A DNA stretch of 64,000 nucleotides, taken from Streptomyces sp. MNU76 (lineage in GTDB: Bacteria; Actinomycetota; Actinomycetes; Streptomycetales; Streptomycetaceae). The stretch is from NCBI RefSeq assembly GCF_020982545.1, contig NZ_JAJKLK010000009.1, positions 124,001-188,000 on the forward strand. Direction: 5' to 3'. Position 1 is the first letter of the stretch. Every line of letters starts with the position of its first letter. This document shows, in pieces, positions 15,977 to 24,897 of the stretch. The position numbers were made by a program, and so were the translations under genes. The notes beneath the pieces are model-generated. The model was not told the origin of the DNA and searched no databases. It saw nothing but the letters and a program-made list of their open reading frames with translations.

Positions 15977-17699
15977 TCGCGAACATCGTCAAACCGGGCA
16001 GCAACACCCGCGGCGTACTGAGGTACCTCTTCGGCCGGGGCAAAGCCACCGTGCACAGCGACCAGCACATCGTCGCCTCCTGGGACGGCTTCGTACCCGA
16101 CCCCGGCCCCGAAGGCAGCCCCGACCACGAGAAGCGGATGGACCAGCTCGTCAAGGCCCTCGACCTGCGCGTCAAACAGGCCGGCGACCAGGCCCCGGAC
16201 GGGCACGTGTGGCACTGCTCGCTGCGCGCGGCGCCCGATGACCGCATCCTCACCGACGCCGAATGGGAACACATCGCGCGCCGCATCGTGCACGCGACCG
16301 GCATCGCCCCCACCGGCGACCCGGACGGCTGCCGCTGGATCGCGGTGCGCCACGCCGACGACCACATCCACATCGTCGCCACCAAGATGCGCGGGGACCT
16401 GCGACCGCCCCGCAACTGGAACGACTACCACCGCGCCATGACCGAACTCACGACGATCGAGGAAGACTTCGACCTCACCCGCGTCCCCCGCGGACGCCAG
16501 GCCGCCGCCCGCACCCCGGCCGCCAAGCGCCCCACCCGCGCCGAGCAGGAGAAGGCCAAGCGCACCGGCCGCAGCAAGGACACACGCGCAGAACTCCGCC
16601 ACGTCGTCCGCACGGCGCTCGCCCGCGCCGAAAACCTTCAGGAGTTCTTCAACCTGCTCGCCGACGCCGGCCTCCAGGTCGAAACCCGCACGCTGCCCTC
16701 CGGCGACCTGCAGGGCTACAAGGTCGCCCTGCCCGGCGACACCAACGACAACAGCGAGCCCGTCTTCTACTCCGGCTCCAGCCTCGCCACCGACCTCTCC
16801 CTCCCCAGATACGGCAGCGCCTCGCCGCCGCCGAAGCTCCCCCCATCGAACCCTCACCGGCCGGGCGCCGACCCAACCCGTGGCACCAGGCCGCCATGGC
16901 CACCGAACACATCCGCCACCACATCGACCACAGCCCCGCCGACGTCACGCAGGCCCACCTGGTCGCCCTCGGCGAAACCCTCTACGCCCTGCCCCTCTAC
17001 GCCCCCGCCCACCTGAAGGCCGAACTCCACCGGGCCGCCCTCGCCTTCGAGCACGCCGCCCACACCCGAGCCCGCGTCGACCACCAGCACGCCCGCGCAC
17101 TGCGCGGCGCAATCAAGGCAATGCGCCACCACCCCGCCGACGGCAGCGGCCTGGCGATGCTCCTGGACGCCGCCATCCTCGTCGTCACCGCCGTCCAGCG
17201 CCACAACGCGCTGCGGCACCACGACCGGCAGGTCGCCGCCGCCCGCCAAGCCCTGCTCCACCTCAGGGCCGCCTACGACCAGACAGCCCCCGCACCCCTG
17301 GCCACCATGGCCGCCCACAAGCCTCCGGCCAACACCGTCCGCCAGTACGTCCAGCACGTCCGCGACGCTGTTCCGGCCTACGCCGAGCAGATCCTCGCCG
17401 AACCCGCCTGGGAGTCCCTGGCCGCCACCCTCGCCGCCGCCGAGGCAGCCGGGCACGACCCGGCCGAACTCCTCCACCACGCAGCAGGGCGACGCTCGCT
17501 GGACGACGCCACGTCCCCGGCCAGGACCCTCACCTGGCGCATCCAACGCCTCGGCAACCGGCACGTGCCCAGCCGCCAAACACGGGCCGCACAAGCCCGC
17601 AGCCCCCGCATCGCCCACGTCCCGTCCACAGCGCGAGCCACCGCCGCGACACCCCCGACATCCGCGCCACCGTCATCCCGCCCGCACCGGCCACGGTGA
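15973..17699 (+). CDS. MobA/VirD2-type relaxase, interrupted by a one-base indel
   Basis: Nicks the transfer origin and pilots single-stranded DNA. GTG at 15973 gives VIANIVKPGSNTRGVLRYLF. The metal-binding triad is HADDHIHIVAT near residue 125. The first frame reads sensibly to LATDLSLP and then turns into low-quality Pro/Ser/Thr text ending at 17016. The adjacent frame continues smoothly as QIRQRLAAAEAPPIEPS to a stop at 17699. The join lies in a CCCC run (16803-16806) and needs one extra base, or a -1 slip. Restored length is about 575 aa, usual for this relaxase group. The C-terminal half is His/Ala-rich and helical. Whether the break is real is uncertain. Confidence 0.82.
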
Positions 17700-17906
17700 C
17701 CCCGAGCACCCATCAAGCAGCGGCCGAGCGCGTCGCACTCCCACCGCTGGCCACCCAACAGCCCTGGCACGAAGCCTTTCCGCCCTCTTCAGCCCGCCCC
17801 TTCGACCAAGACAAGGCACGCCATGCCCCGAGCGCCGCCTGCCGGCCCGCCCTCGAATCACTCACCAGCACAAGCCGAACTGCCGAAACCACACAAGGAA
17901 CCGCCC

Positions 17907-18299
17907 ATGCCCTCCTCCTCTGTTCGCCCCGAAGTCGTCCTCCTCATCACCGACTTGGACCTCGACCGTCACGAGGACCCGCCGCGCTGCTACCACCTCG
18001 ACGGACGTCCATTCACCACCGCCGAGCACCAGCTGCTCTCCACCATGACACCTGCAGAGATAGCCGCCGCGAAGGCTCAAATGCGGCTTGAGGACGAATG
18101 GGAGCGTGAACTCGACGCGATGAAGGACGCCTTCGTCGAGTTGCTCATGAAGTACTTCGCCAGGCTCCCCAAGGTCTCCGTGGTCAGCGACGCCGTCGCC
18201 ATCATGACCGACGAGGACCGCACGGAGTACGAGCGCCTGGTCAAGATCGTCACCGCGCAGGACACACTGGAGTACCTCGCCGAGCACAGCGAGAACTGA
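17907..18299 (+). CDS. small acidic helical protein, unknown
   Basis: The 130-aa product starts at ATG 17907, eight bases after AAGGA. A longer in-frame start (17823) lacks a ribosome site. No family is recognised. The protein is acidic and helical (MTPAEIAAAKAQMRLEDEWE; LDAMKDAFVELLMKYFARL). It lies 207 bp after the relaxase frame ends and may be part of the mobilization transcript. Confidence 0.65.
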   Translation: MPSSSVRPEVVLLITDLDLDRHEDPPRCYHLDGRPFTTAEHQLLSTMTPAEIAAAKAQMRLEDEWERELDAMKDAFVELLMKYFARLPKVSVVSDAVAIMTDEDRTEYERLVKIVTAQDTLEYLAEHSEN

Positions 18300-18369
18300 C
18301 CGCCCATACGTCGACGGCGGCCCACCCTGTGGGCCGCCGTCGGCGCGTGAGCAGAGCGGCTCTTGTACG

Positions 18370-18541
18370 TCAGCGGACTCCGGCACAGCGCTCGGCACGG
18401 GCTCTGTCGAGCGCCTCCTTGCACCGGGACGGTCGCGGACGACCTCGGGCCCGAGGAAGCAGCGCTGCCATGGGTACAGCCCGCCAGGGCCAGGACAGCG
18501 AGGGCGCTGAGGCTGAGGACGGTCGTGGTGTGAACGCGCAT
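18370..18541 (-). pseudogene. small lipoprotein gene, apparently frameshifted
   Basis: ATG at 18541 after AAAGGGG encodes a clear lipoprotein signal: MRVHTTTVLSLSALAVLALA followed by GC, with the lipobox LAGC. After about 40 codons the coding character moves to the next frame, which reads CKEALDRARAERCAGVR and stops at 18370. A pair of cysteines in that spacing is typical of tiny Streptomyces lipoproteins. One base would need to be changed near 18425. It could be a real remnant or a sequence error. Confidence 0.4.
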
Positions 18542-18633
18542 AGGAAACCCCTTTGTGGCCTGCGAAACGGACGGTCTGACCAGGTCGGCCCTCCGGCACC
18601 GACAGTCCGAAGGGGAACGGGGCTTTCGGGAGG

Positions 18634-19149
18634 TCAATGGCCGAGGTGGCGCAGGCCCTCTTCGAGAGTGGGGTGGAACCGGTCGACGGGACCGGAGTTA
18701 CGGTTGAACCAGACCGCGTCCAGGCCGGGCTCCTTCGTCTCGTGGCCCGCCCGACAACGCAGCCATACCGAGTCGTCGCGCAGGCAGAAGACAATCCAGT
18801 CCCGGTACGCACCGCACCCGGGGCACGTACGTCCGCCCAACTCGAACGGGTAAGCCGCGAGAATCCACTCGGCACCCCGCAGCCCGTCCTGGCTGACATA
18901 CAGCAGGGTGTGGCGGGCGGTGGGCCACATCCGCCAGCCGAGGCCAATTAGGGTGTCGCCGATCCGCTCGGCAAGCACACCATCGTCACCGGCGAGATGG
19001 CGCGGAGTGACCCAGTACACACGGTCCGGTGGGTCGGGGCGGAGGGATCGTTGGGGTGGTGCGGGTGCAGGGGCGTCTCCAAGGGCTCGAAAGTGGTACC
19101 CGACAGGGCGTTGTACGTTGACATGACCCTGATGCAGAGCACCAGTCAT
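18634..19149 (-). CDS. zinc-ribbon-like hypothetical protein
   Basis: The chosen ATG (19149) gives 171 aa; an upstream in-frame start at 19302 is possible. The C-terminal half has a zinc-binding look: TCPGCGAYRDW and VWLRCRAGHE (CxxC then CxxxH). Aromatic-rich segments precede it (VYWVTPRHLAGDD, GLGWRMWPTARHTLLYV). No function is recognised. It stands alone between the small lipoprotein and a membrane protein gene, both on the same strand. Confidence 0.6.
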   Translation of the reverse strand: MTGALHQGHVNVQRPVGYHFRALGDAPAPAPPQRSLRPDPPDRVYWVTPRHLAGDDGVLAERIGDTLIGLGWRMWPTARHTLLYVSQDGLRGAEWILAAYPFELGGRTCPGCGAYRDWIVFCLRDDSVWLRCRAGHETKEPGLDAVWFNRNSGPVDRFHPTLEEGLRHLGH

Positions 19150-19201
19150 TTCGGGATCTTCCCTGTCTGCCTCCGGCGAACTGGATTGCGTCAGGACCGG
19201 G

Positions 19202-20161
19202 TCAGAGTGTCGTATCGATTCGCCGTGCGCATACCTGGACCAGCAGATGCAGCTCCGTACGAGCCTTCGAGAGGAACAACGTGCCTTGTGGGGTGTCGAC
19301 AAGGGCCATGTTCACCAGCCCCTCAAGACGCCGTCTGTTCGAGGCCGGAAGAAGTGCGGTGCCATGGAGGGGAAGTCCGGTCTCGATGCGGTTCTCCAGG
19401 AGCTGGCTCAGCTGATGCCATTCGTGCCGGGCGCTGTTCATGTGGGAGGACACTTGGTCGGCTGTGGCGGTGGTCAGGGAATCCAGTGCCTGTATGAGTG
19501 ATCGTGCTTGAGCGTTGATCTGTGTGCAGAGCTTTCTCGCACGAGAGTGGACCTTCAAGGAGGCGGCGCCTGCTGCGAGGAACATGCCCATAGCGAAGCT
19601 GAAGTTGGCGTTCTGCTGGTCGGGCTCCGGGCGGCTGAGGGAAAAGAAGAGGACGAGAGCCATGGTCGCCGAGACGATGGCGATGATCCGGAAGGCGACC
19701 TTTCTGGTGATGCGGGCGTGCAGTCGTGTCAGTGGGATGCGCTCCTCGTCTCCCCGTCCGGTGAGGAAGTAGTTGGTGATGGCCACCAGGGCGAGGAGCA
19801 CCATTCCCCCCGTACGGTCAACGCTGAGCACTCCTCCCGCGACGACGGTCAGCCCTAGATAGAGGGCCGCCGAGGCGGCGTTACGCAAGGTGAACAAGCG
19901 GCGTCTGGCGTCCGGATCGAGGTGAGCGGTCACGCCGGTGCCCAGGACTGCGAAGACGAACAAGAAGACCAGCCAGCCGACGAAGAAGGTCGATTTCCAC
20001 ACTGGCGGCGTTGTGAGCACGGCGGCGCCCATGCCGCAGAGGAAGTAGGCGGTGCCGGCCGCGCCGGCTGACCAGAGTCGTCGTCGAGGGGGAATTCGCT
20101 CAGCCTGGGCGTGAAGTCGGGCGACCATCGTCATAGGTTGAGAAACGATCAACTGAGCCAA
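19202..20161 (-). CDS. polytopic membrane protein with soluble helical C-terminus
   Basis: The 319-aa product has about six membrane helices. Clear ones are AGTAYFLCGMGAAVL, FFVGWLVFLFVFAVLGTGV, ALYLGLTVVAGGVL, MVLLALVAITNYFL and IIAIVSATMALVLFFSL. After them comes a helical, likely cytosolic tail (TQINAQARSLIQALDSL, SARHEWHQLSQLLENRIETG, LLPASNRRRLEGLVN). An internal ATG near residue 10 is an alternative start. No family is recognised. It precedes the cluster at 20.3 kb, but a link is not evident. Confidence 0.65.
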   Translation of the reverse strand: MAQLIVSQPMTMVARLHAQAERIPPRRRLWSAGAAGTAYFLCGMGAAVLTTPPVWKSTFFVGWLVFLFVFAVLGTGVTAHLDPDARRRLFTLRNAASAALYLGLTVVAGGVLSVDRTGGMVLLALVAITNYFLTGRGDEERIPLTRLHARITRKVAFRIIAIVSATMALVLFFSLSRPEPDQQNANFSFAMGMFLAAGAASLKVHSRARKLCTQINAQARSLIQALDSLTTATADQVSSHMNSARHEWHQLSQLLENRIETGLPLHGTALLPASNRRRLEGLVNMALVDTPQGTLFLSKARTELHLLVQVCARRIDTTL

Positions 20162-20316
20162 CCCGGTTCCAGCACGCGTGCTGGAATGCAGTACCGCACC
20201 ATGACGACCTGGTGACGGCCGCCGGCTTGACGCTGATGCTGGCGCTGACGGCCTGTCTCCGCTCGCCTACCGGGGCAGTCACTTCCCGCCCTGCCGTAGG
20301 AGTACGCGGCTCATGA

Positions 20317-21042
20317 TCAGTTCACCTGGATCCTCGACTGCAAGGCTGGAATCGCGGCGATCTTGGACGCCTCAAGGTGGTCCCAAAGGATGCCCGGCGG
20401 CCGGTGCGGCGTACTGCACGTGATGACCTCGTCGGGCGTGACGATCACGTCGACGTTCACGTCATGCGCCGTGGATGGAATGAGGGTTTCGATCACCTGG
20501 AGGGAATGCACGGTGGTGACGACGAGCGTCTCGGGCCCGACGAGTCCAGCCTCGGTGAGCAGCGCGAACTCCAGGTCGGAATACCCGGCCCCCTTACCGA
20601 TCCGCACGCCAGTGCGGTTGACCGCCACACTGCCGAGGACCACGACGCTGACGGGACGGAGGGCATCGACTTCGACCGTCGGTGCGATTGTTGCCGCGAC
20701 GCGGCTGCTCGCGGCCTCATGCGGTGGTACTTCCAGGACAGCCGGGTCGAGGAGGTAAAAGGGCTTGAGCGTGGCCAGCTTCGGAACGGCCATGTAGAGG
20801 AGTTTGCCATCCTCCAAAGCGCGTGCGCGAACAGGGAGTTGGGCCTTGTCCGGCACCGCCTTGACGACCGTGGCGTTCTTCCAAGCCTCAAGCCCGGCGA
20901 GTCGTGCAGCGGCTTCTTCGGAGCCTTTGAAGTTGGGTATGCGGCCGTGAGCCGTGTCGTCGTGCACCGCGCCGGCCGCGTCGAGGGCATCCCAGACCTG
21001 CGTCCGTACAAGCCTTTTTGCGTCATCGTGAGTCACGGACAC
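20317..21042 (-). CDS. 5-formyltetrahydrofolate cyclo-ligase family protein
   Basis: The 241-aa protein resembles the 5-FTHF cyclo-ligase/MTHFSD fold: N-terminal VRTQVWDALDAAG, then FKGSEEAAARLAGL, YMAVPKLATLKPFYLLDP and the nucleotide-binding-like stretch RIGKGAGYSDLEFALLTEAG near residue 150. True cyclo-ligase makes 5,10-methenyl-THF and has a comparable GxGxGYYD motif; here it is GKGAGYSD, which fits the MTHFSD-like branch rather than the housekeeping enzyme. It lies 19 bp after the TPR regulator stop and is probably in its operon. A folate or one-carbon role in the adjacent cluster is possible but unproven. Confidence 0.75.
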   Translation of the reverse strand: MSVTHDDAKRLVRTQVWDALDAAGAVHDDTAHGRIPNFKGSEEAAARLAGLEAWKNATVVKAVPDKAQLPVRARALEDGKLLYMAVPKLATLKPFYLLDPAVLEVPPHEAASSRVAATIAPTVEVDALRPVSVVVLGSVAVNRTGVRIGKGAGYSDLEFALLTEAGLVGPETLVVTTVHSLQVIETLIPSTAHDVNVDVIVTPDEVITCSTPHRPPGILWDHLEASKIAAIPALQSRIQVN

Positions 21043-21061
21043 AACAGGTTCTCCTTACGCT

Positions 21062-22225
21062 TTACGTCGTTGCCATGAGCGCGAACAGCCGGTCATGGAC
21101 GTCGGCGACGATCGGCTCTTGCCGCCAGGGCCGCAGCTCCTTTGCGGCGCTGAAGACGACGTTCAATCCTCCCCCGCCCCGGGTCTCCTCCAGTTCCGTG
21201 ATGGCCTCGGCGAGCGTGATCACCGCGGCGTCGACCTCGCGTTGACGAATATAGGCGAGCGTAAGGTTGCCCAGCACGATCGCGCGAGACTTTCGCCGAT
21301 CTTGCAGTTCCGCGGCCGTTCTCTCCAGGAATTGCCGGGCGCGTCGGTGCTGCCCGAGGGAGAGGTAGCACGATCCGGCGAGGCGGCCGAACTGGGCGGG
21401 GGACACGAGATCGGCTGCGGCATCCACGCCGTCGGACCTCTCCAGATGTCGTTGGGCTGCGTCGAGTGCTCGCTCACAGTCCTGTGCTTCTCCGAGCATG
21501 GCGTGAGCTTCGCCGGCGTGGAGTAGCGCCATGCCAGTCAAGGCCGGGCTGATCGAACGGGCCGTGGCCGCTGCCTGGAGTGCGAGGTCCAGTCCCGTCC
21601 GGGGGTCTTGGGCTCCGTAGAGCGCGACATAGCAGATCCGCAGAAGGGCATGGCCTTCGAGAGCGTGATCACGCAGGCGTCGGGCGACCGCAACACTCTG
21701 GTCGTAGTAGCCGCGTGCCGTGGCGTGGTCGCGTCGCTGTGAGGCGTCCCAGACGAGCTGCCCCATGAGCGTGAAGGCGTCGCCTTGGAGGGAAAGCAAC
21801 TCGCGTTCTGTTCGTCCGCGAGGAGCCTTCTGCGCCATGAAGGTGATCAGGCTGAGTTGTTCTCCGCCCTTGGCAAGGAGGCCGGCCGACGGCGTGCGGT
21901 CGTACCGTGCTGCGAGCTCCTCGAATTCGCTCCGCAGCTCCGCCACTGTGGTCAGGTCTGTCTGTGCGGGGTCGAGAGCCCGTAGCCGGGCTTCCGCTGC
22001 CGGGCCTCCCGGCTCTGACTCCTGCGTAAGCAGATCGTCCAGTTCGTCGACCGTCACCTTGAGTTCAGTCGCCAGACGTGGGCGCATCCACGGCTGTGGC
22101 GATGCCGTTCCCGCCTCCCAACGCACGATCGTAGAACGGTCCACGCCCAGCCGCTCGGCGAGTACTTCCTGGGTCAGGCCCACGGCTTGGCGTCGCTCGG
22201 CGAGGCGCTGCCGTCTGCGTGCCAT
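21062..22225 (-). CDS. XRE/TPR transcriptional regulator
   Basis: This is a pathway-type regulator of about 387 aa. The ATG at 22225 gives MARRRQRLAERRQAVGLTQE and a complete HTH (VLAERLGVDRSTIVRWEAGT) near residues 10-60. The rest is a series of tetratricopeptide-like helices (GDAFTLMGQLVWDASQRRDH, LQAAATARSISPALTGMALL, LYLSLGQ-type repeats). This layout is frequent for Streptomyces regulators that respond to small signals. It faces the biosynthesis-like operon across a 668-bp gap, so it is the natural candidate to control that operon. The inverted repeat GATGCA-N7-TGCATC at 22296-22314 may be its operator. Confidence 0.85.
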   Translation of the reverse strand: MARRRQRLAERRQAVGLTQEVLAERLGVDRSTIVRWEAGTASPQPWMRPRLATELKVTVDELDDLLTQESEPGGPAAEARLRALDPAQTDLTTVAELRSEFEELAARYDRTPSAGLLAKGGEQLSLITFMAQKAPRGRTERELLSLQGDAFTLMGQLVWDASQRRDHATARGYYDQSVAVARRLRDHALEGHALLRICYVALYGAQDPRTGLDLALQAAATARSISPALTGMALLHAGEAHAMLGEAQDCERALDAAQRHLERSDGVDAAADLVSPAQFGRLAGSCYLSLGQHRRARQFLERTAAELQDRRKSRAIVLGNLTLAYIRQREVDAAVITLAEAITELEETRGGGGLNVVFSAAKELRPWRQEPIVADVHDRLFALMATT

Positions 22226-22893
22226 GACTCGGACCCCCAATTTCCTAGCCACCCCGTACGAAGGACACCCAGGTCATGCCCGCTGATGCCACACGGATGC
22301 ATCACCAGTGCATCAATTCTGCTCTGGGAGCAGGGGAGTTGGCTCGGTTGAGTGGAGTTCTGCACTCCCCACGCCGAAGGGCCATGACCGATGCTGCAGG
22401 ACGCGTTCGTTTCCGCCGCTCGCCGAGTTGAGCGAGTAGGCCGCCATCTTGCTACGCGTCCGGCCCAGGGCCTGAACGGCAGGCAGATGGTCCCGGCGCT
22501 CCGCATGACGCGTCGAGGTTGGCGCTGCAGGGGTTGCGGAGCACTCGGTGAGGCGCTGAGCCGGTACCACCAGATCCACACCTCGCTGGGGGACCGGATT
22601 GAGAGGTGGGAAGCGCCCCTGACCTCGTTCCATCTCTGGGCCGCCGCGCCAACTCCATCTAGCAGATGTTGAAAAGCCAGGTCGCCAGCCGATGACCAGC
22701 AACGACAACTGCTTTGTGATACTCCCCGCCCTGCTCTGCCGGTGTCATGGACGCCCCCGAAGCGGTGATTGTCCGGGCGCCTCGGATCCTCATTGTCCCT
22801 TGAGATCGGACCGCGCTTTCCGCATCTCGATCACATCATTGCCCGAAGCGGCTGATCACGTGACAACACCGCGCCAAGAAATGAGAGGCCACC
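22226..22893. promoter_or_regulatory. divergent intergenic region between regulator and cluster operon
   Basis: No credible gene is seen on either strand. Several overlapping frames lack codon bias and start signals. Near the regulator start is a short inverted repeat, GATGCA at 22296-22301 and TGCATC at 22309-22314. The region should hold the promoters for both the regulator and the methyltransferase operon. Its 668-bp length is generous for that purpose. Confidence 0.5.
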
Positions 22894-23571
22894 TTGCACG
22901 ACACGACAGAGCAGTTTTCGGACCAATCGGACTGGTCTCAGCGCCAGATCGCCTACTACCGCGCAAGGGCCGCGGAGTATGACAGGGCATACGACGAACG
23001 CATGTCCATGCCTCAGCTCGTGAAAGTCCTCGATGAGCTGCCCATCAGCGGCGACGTCCTTGAGTTCGCGTGCGGAACGGGACAGTGGACCCAGCTGCTC
23101 GCCGACCGCGCGCGCAGCCTGACCGCGCTGGACGCTGCACCGGAGATGCTCCGTATCGCACGCGCCCGGATGCGAGGCAGGGCGACTCACTTCATTGAAG
23201 CGGACATCTTCAGCTGGGAACCGGGCCGCCAGTACGACACCGTCTTCTTCGCCTTCTGGCTCAGCCATGTTCCGCCCGTGGAGCTGGAAGCTTTCTGGGC
23301 CCTGCTGAGATGGACACTGGCTCCTGGTGGCTGCGTTGTCTTCCTCGACGACTCGGTCGCGAAAGCCGAGGTCGAAGAACTGGTCGCCGAGGCCCAGGTA
23401 CCGACCGTGCGACGTCGCCTCTCTGACGGATCCCAGCACCTCACCGTGAAGGTGCTGCACGACGCCCCCAGTCTCACATCGCGACTGAACGACCTGGGCT
23501 GGGAAGCCCACATCGAACCGATCGACGCCTATCACCTCACTGGTATCGCACGCCCCCGGGAGAGCGAATGA
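22894..23571 (+). CDS. class I SAM-dependent methyltransferase
   Basis: Predicted to methylate a small-molecule intermediate. TTG at 22894 (MHDTTEQFSDQSDWSQRQIA) lies after GAGAGGCCACC. The 225-aa product has motif I VLEFACGTGQWTQLL, the acidic loop TALDAAPEML, and the post-motif THFIEADIFSW. FFAFWLSHVPPVELEAFWAL and LAPGGCVVFLDDS are typical of the small-molecule methyltransferase group. The stop overlaps the next start by ATGA. It is the first gene of a six-gene rightward operon. Confidence 0.85.
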   Translation: MHDTTEQFSDQSDWSQRQIAYYRARAAEYDRAYDERMSMPQLVKVLDELPISGDVLEFACGTGQWTQLLADRARSLTALDAAPEMLRIARARMRGRATHFIEADIFSWEPGRQYDTVFFAFWLSHVPPVELEAFWALLRWTLAPGGCVVFLDDSVAKAEVEELVAEAQVPTVRRRLSDGSQHLTVKVLHDAPSLTSRLNDLGWEAHIEPIDAYHLTGIARPRESE

Positions 23572-24884
23572 CCAGTATCAATGGCTACCCCGCTCGCCCA
23601 AGCGTCCGTGCCGGCGAGGTGATCCGGCTGCACATCGCCACGTCAGCCCCTCGGTTCCGCATCGACTTCTACCGCTGGGGGGCGACTCCTCAGCACGCAG
23701 GGCACACCGAGTGGCCGGGCCGCACCGCCGATCCCGGCACATTCGACAGGGACTGGCAGTGGCCTGCGTACGAGTTCCCCGTACCGCCCGGCTGGAGCTC
23801 CGGGGTCTACATCGCGGTCCTGAGCACGGAGCCGGACTCCTGCACACCGCCGATGGATTCTCGCGAGGCACGGATCCTGCTGGTCGTCACACCCGCCGCT
23901 CCCTCGGGCCGCAAGATCCTCTACAAGATCCCGACCTTCACGTACCAGGCGTACAACACGGCAGGCGGCGGCAGCCTGTACAGCGCCTCTCAGGTGACCA
24001 TGCGCCGCCCCGGAGGTGGTGTCGGAGGCCCGGCCAAAGGGCTGCCCGACCCTTACGACTCCACGTCTCCCCGGCAGACGTTCGCACACTGGGACGCCCC
24101 CTTCATCGCATGGATGCAGGAGAACCGGATAGAGAGCGACTTCTGCACCGACCTGGATCTCCACGAAGGCCGGCACCTCAACGACGGATACCGCCTCTTG
24201 GTCTCCGCCGGACATGACGAGTACTGGAGCACCGACGCTCGCCGGAACATCACTGCCTTCCGCGACGCCGGCGGCAACATCGCCAACTTCGGCGCCAACA
24301 CCTGCTGGTGGCGGGTGGACGTCGCCCCCGACGGTGCGGGGCTGAGCTGCGCCAAGTTTCCTCCCGGAGCCCCCACAGGGACCGATCCGGACAGCTCGTA
24401 CGGCTGTCCGGACCACTGGTGGGAGTCGGAGCCCGAGAACGTCCTGCTCGGGGTGAGCTACCGCAACGGCGGTGGCCACTGGGAAGGCCCTCGTGCGCCG
24501 CTCGGATTCACCGTGACGGACGGGGACCACTGGATCTTCTCCGGCACCGGGTTGAGGACCGGCGACGTCCTCGGACGCGAGGCTGCTCTCATCGGCTACG
24601 AATGCGACGGGGCGGCGTACGAGCTCGACGCAGCCGGTCGGCCGGGCCCGACAGGCCAGGACGGGACGCCGAAGGACTTCGAGATCCTCGGCATCGCGCC
24701 GCTGCCCTCCGACTGGAACTTCGCCGCCAGGGAGCCGGCGAACAGCCCTCGCGCGGCCACTCTCGGCCTCTACACCGCGGCCGGCACGGTCTTCACCGCC
24801 GCGACCACCGACTGGGCTCGCCTGCTGGCCACCGACCCCCAGGTCGCCTCCATCACCCGCAACGTCATCACTCGACTCTCCTGA
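23568..24884 (+). CDS. N,N-dimethylformamidase beta-subunit-like protein
   Basis: The 438-aa product resembles the C-terminal (large-subunit) domain of N,N-dimethylformamidase. Typical blocks are KILYKIPTFTYQAYNTAGGG, a region with SAGHDEYWSTDARRNI, then GGNIANFGANTCWWRV and a C-terminal GGGHWEGPRAPLGFTV. In the characterised enzyme, tyrosine and glutamate residues bind an iron centre; which residues serve here cannot be fixed by eye. The N-terminal 100 residues form an Ig-like part (RAGEVIRLHIATSAPRFRID). It is tightly coupled to the upstream methyltransferase (ATGA overlap). In this operon an amide hydrolase or ligase-like activity on a biosynthetic intermediate is plausible. Confidence 0.75.
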   Translation: MTSINGYPARPSVRAGEVIRLHIATSAPRFRIDFYRWGATPQHAGHTEWPGRTADPGTFDRDWQWPAYEFPVPPGWSSGVYIAVLSTEPDSCTPPMDSREARILLVVTPAAPSGRKILYKIPTFTYQAYNTAGGGSLYSASQVTMRRPGGGVGGPAKGLPDPYDSTSPRQTFAHWDAPFIAWMQENRIESDFCTDLDLHEGRHLNDGYRLLVSAGHDEYWSTDARRNITAFRDAGGNIANFGANTCWWRVDVAPDGAGLSCAKFPPGAPTGTDPDSSYGCPDHWWESEPENVLLGVSYRNGGGHWEGPRAPLGFTVTDGDHWIFSGTGLRTGDVLGREAALIGYECDGAAYELDAAGRPGPTGQDGTPKDFEILGIAPLPSDWNFAAREPANSPRAATLGLYTAAGTVFTAATTDWARLLATDPQVASITRNVITRLS

Positions 24885-24897
24885 CGAAGGGATCAAC

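Noticed and set aside
16880..18091. 403-aa Arg/Pro-rich plus-strand frame over the relaxase C-terminal half
   Set aside because: It is a frame shadow of the relaxase continuation; composition is typical of shadows and it lacks a ribosome site.
22391..22672. 93-aa frame in the divergent promoter region
   Set aside because: Weak codon bias, no ribosome site and no motif; a minus-strand frame overlaps it with similar quality.
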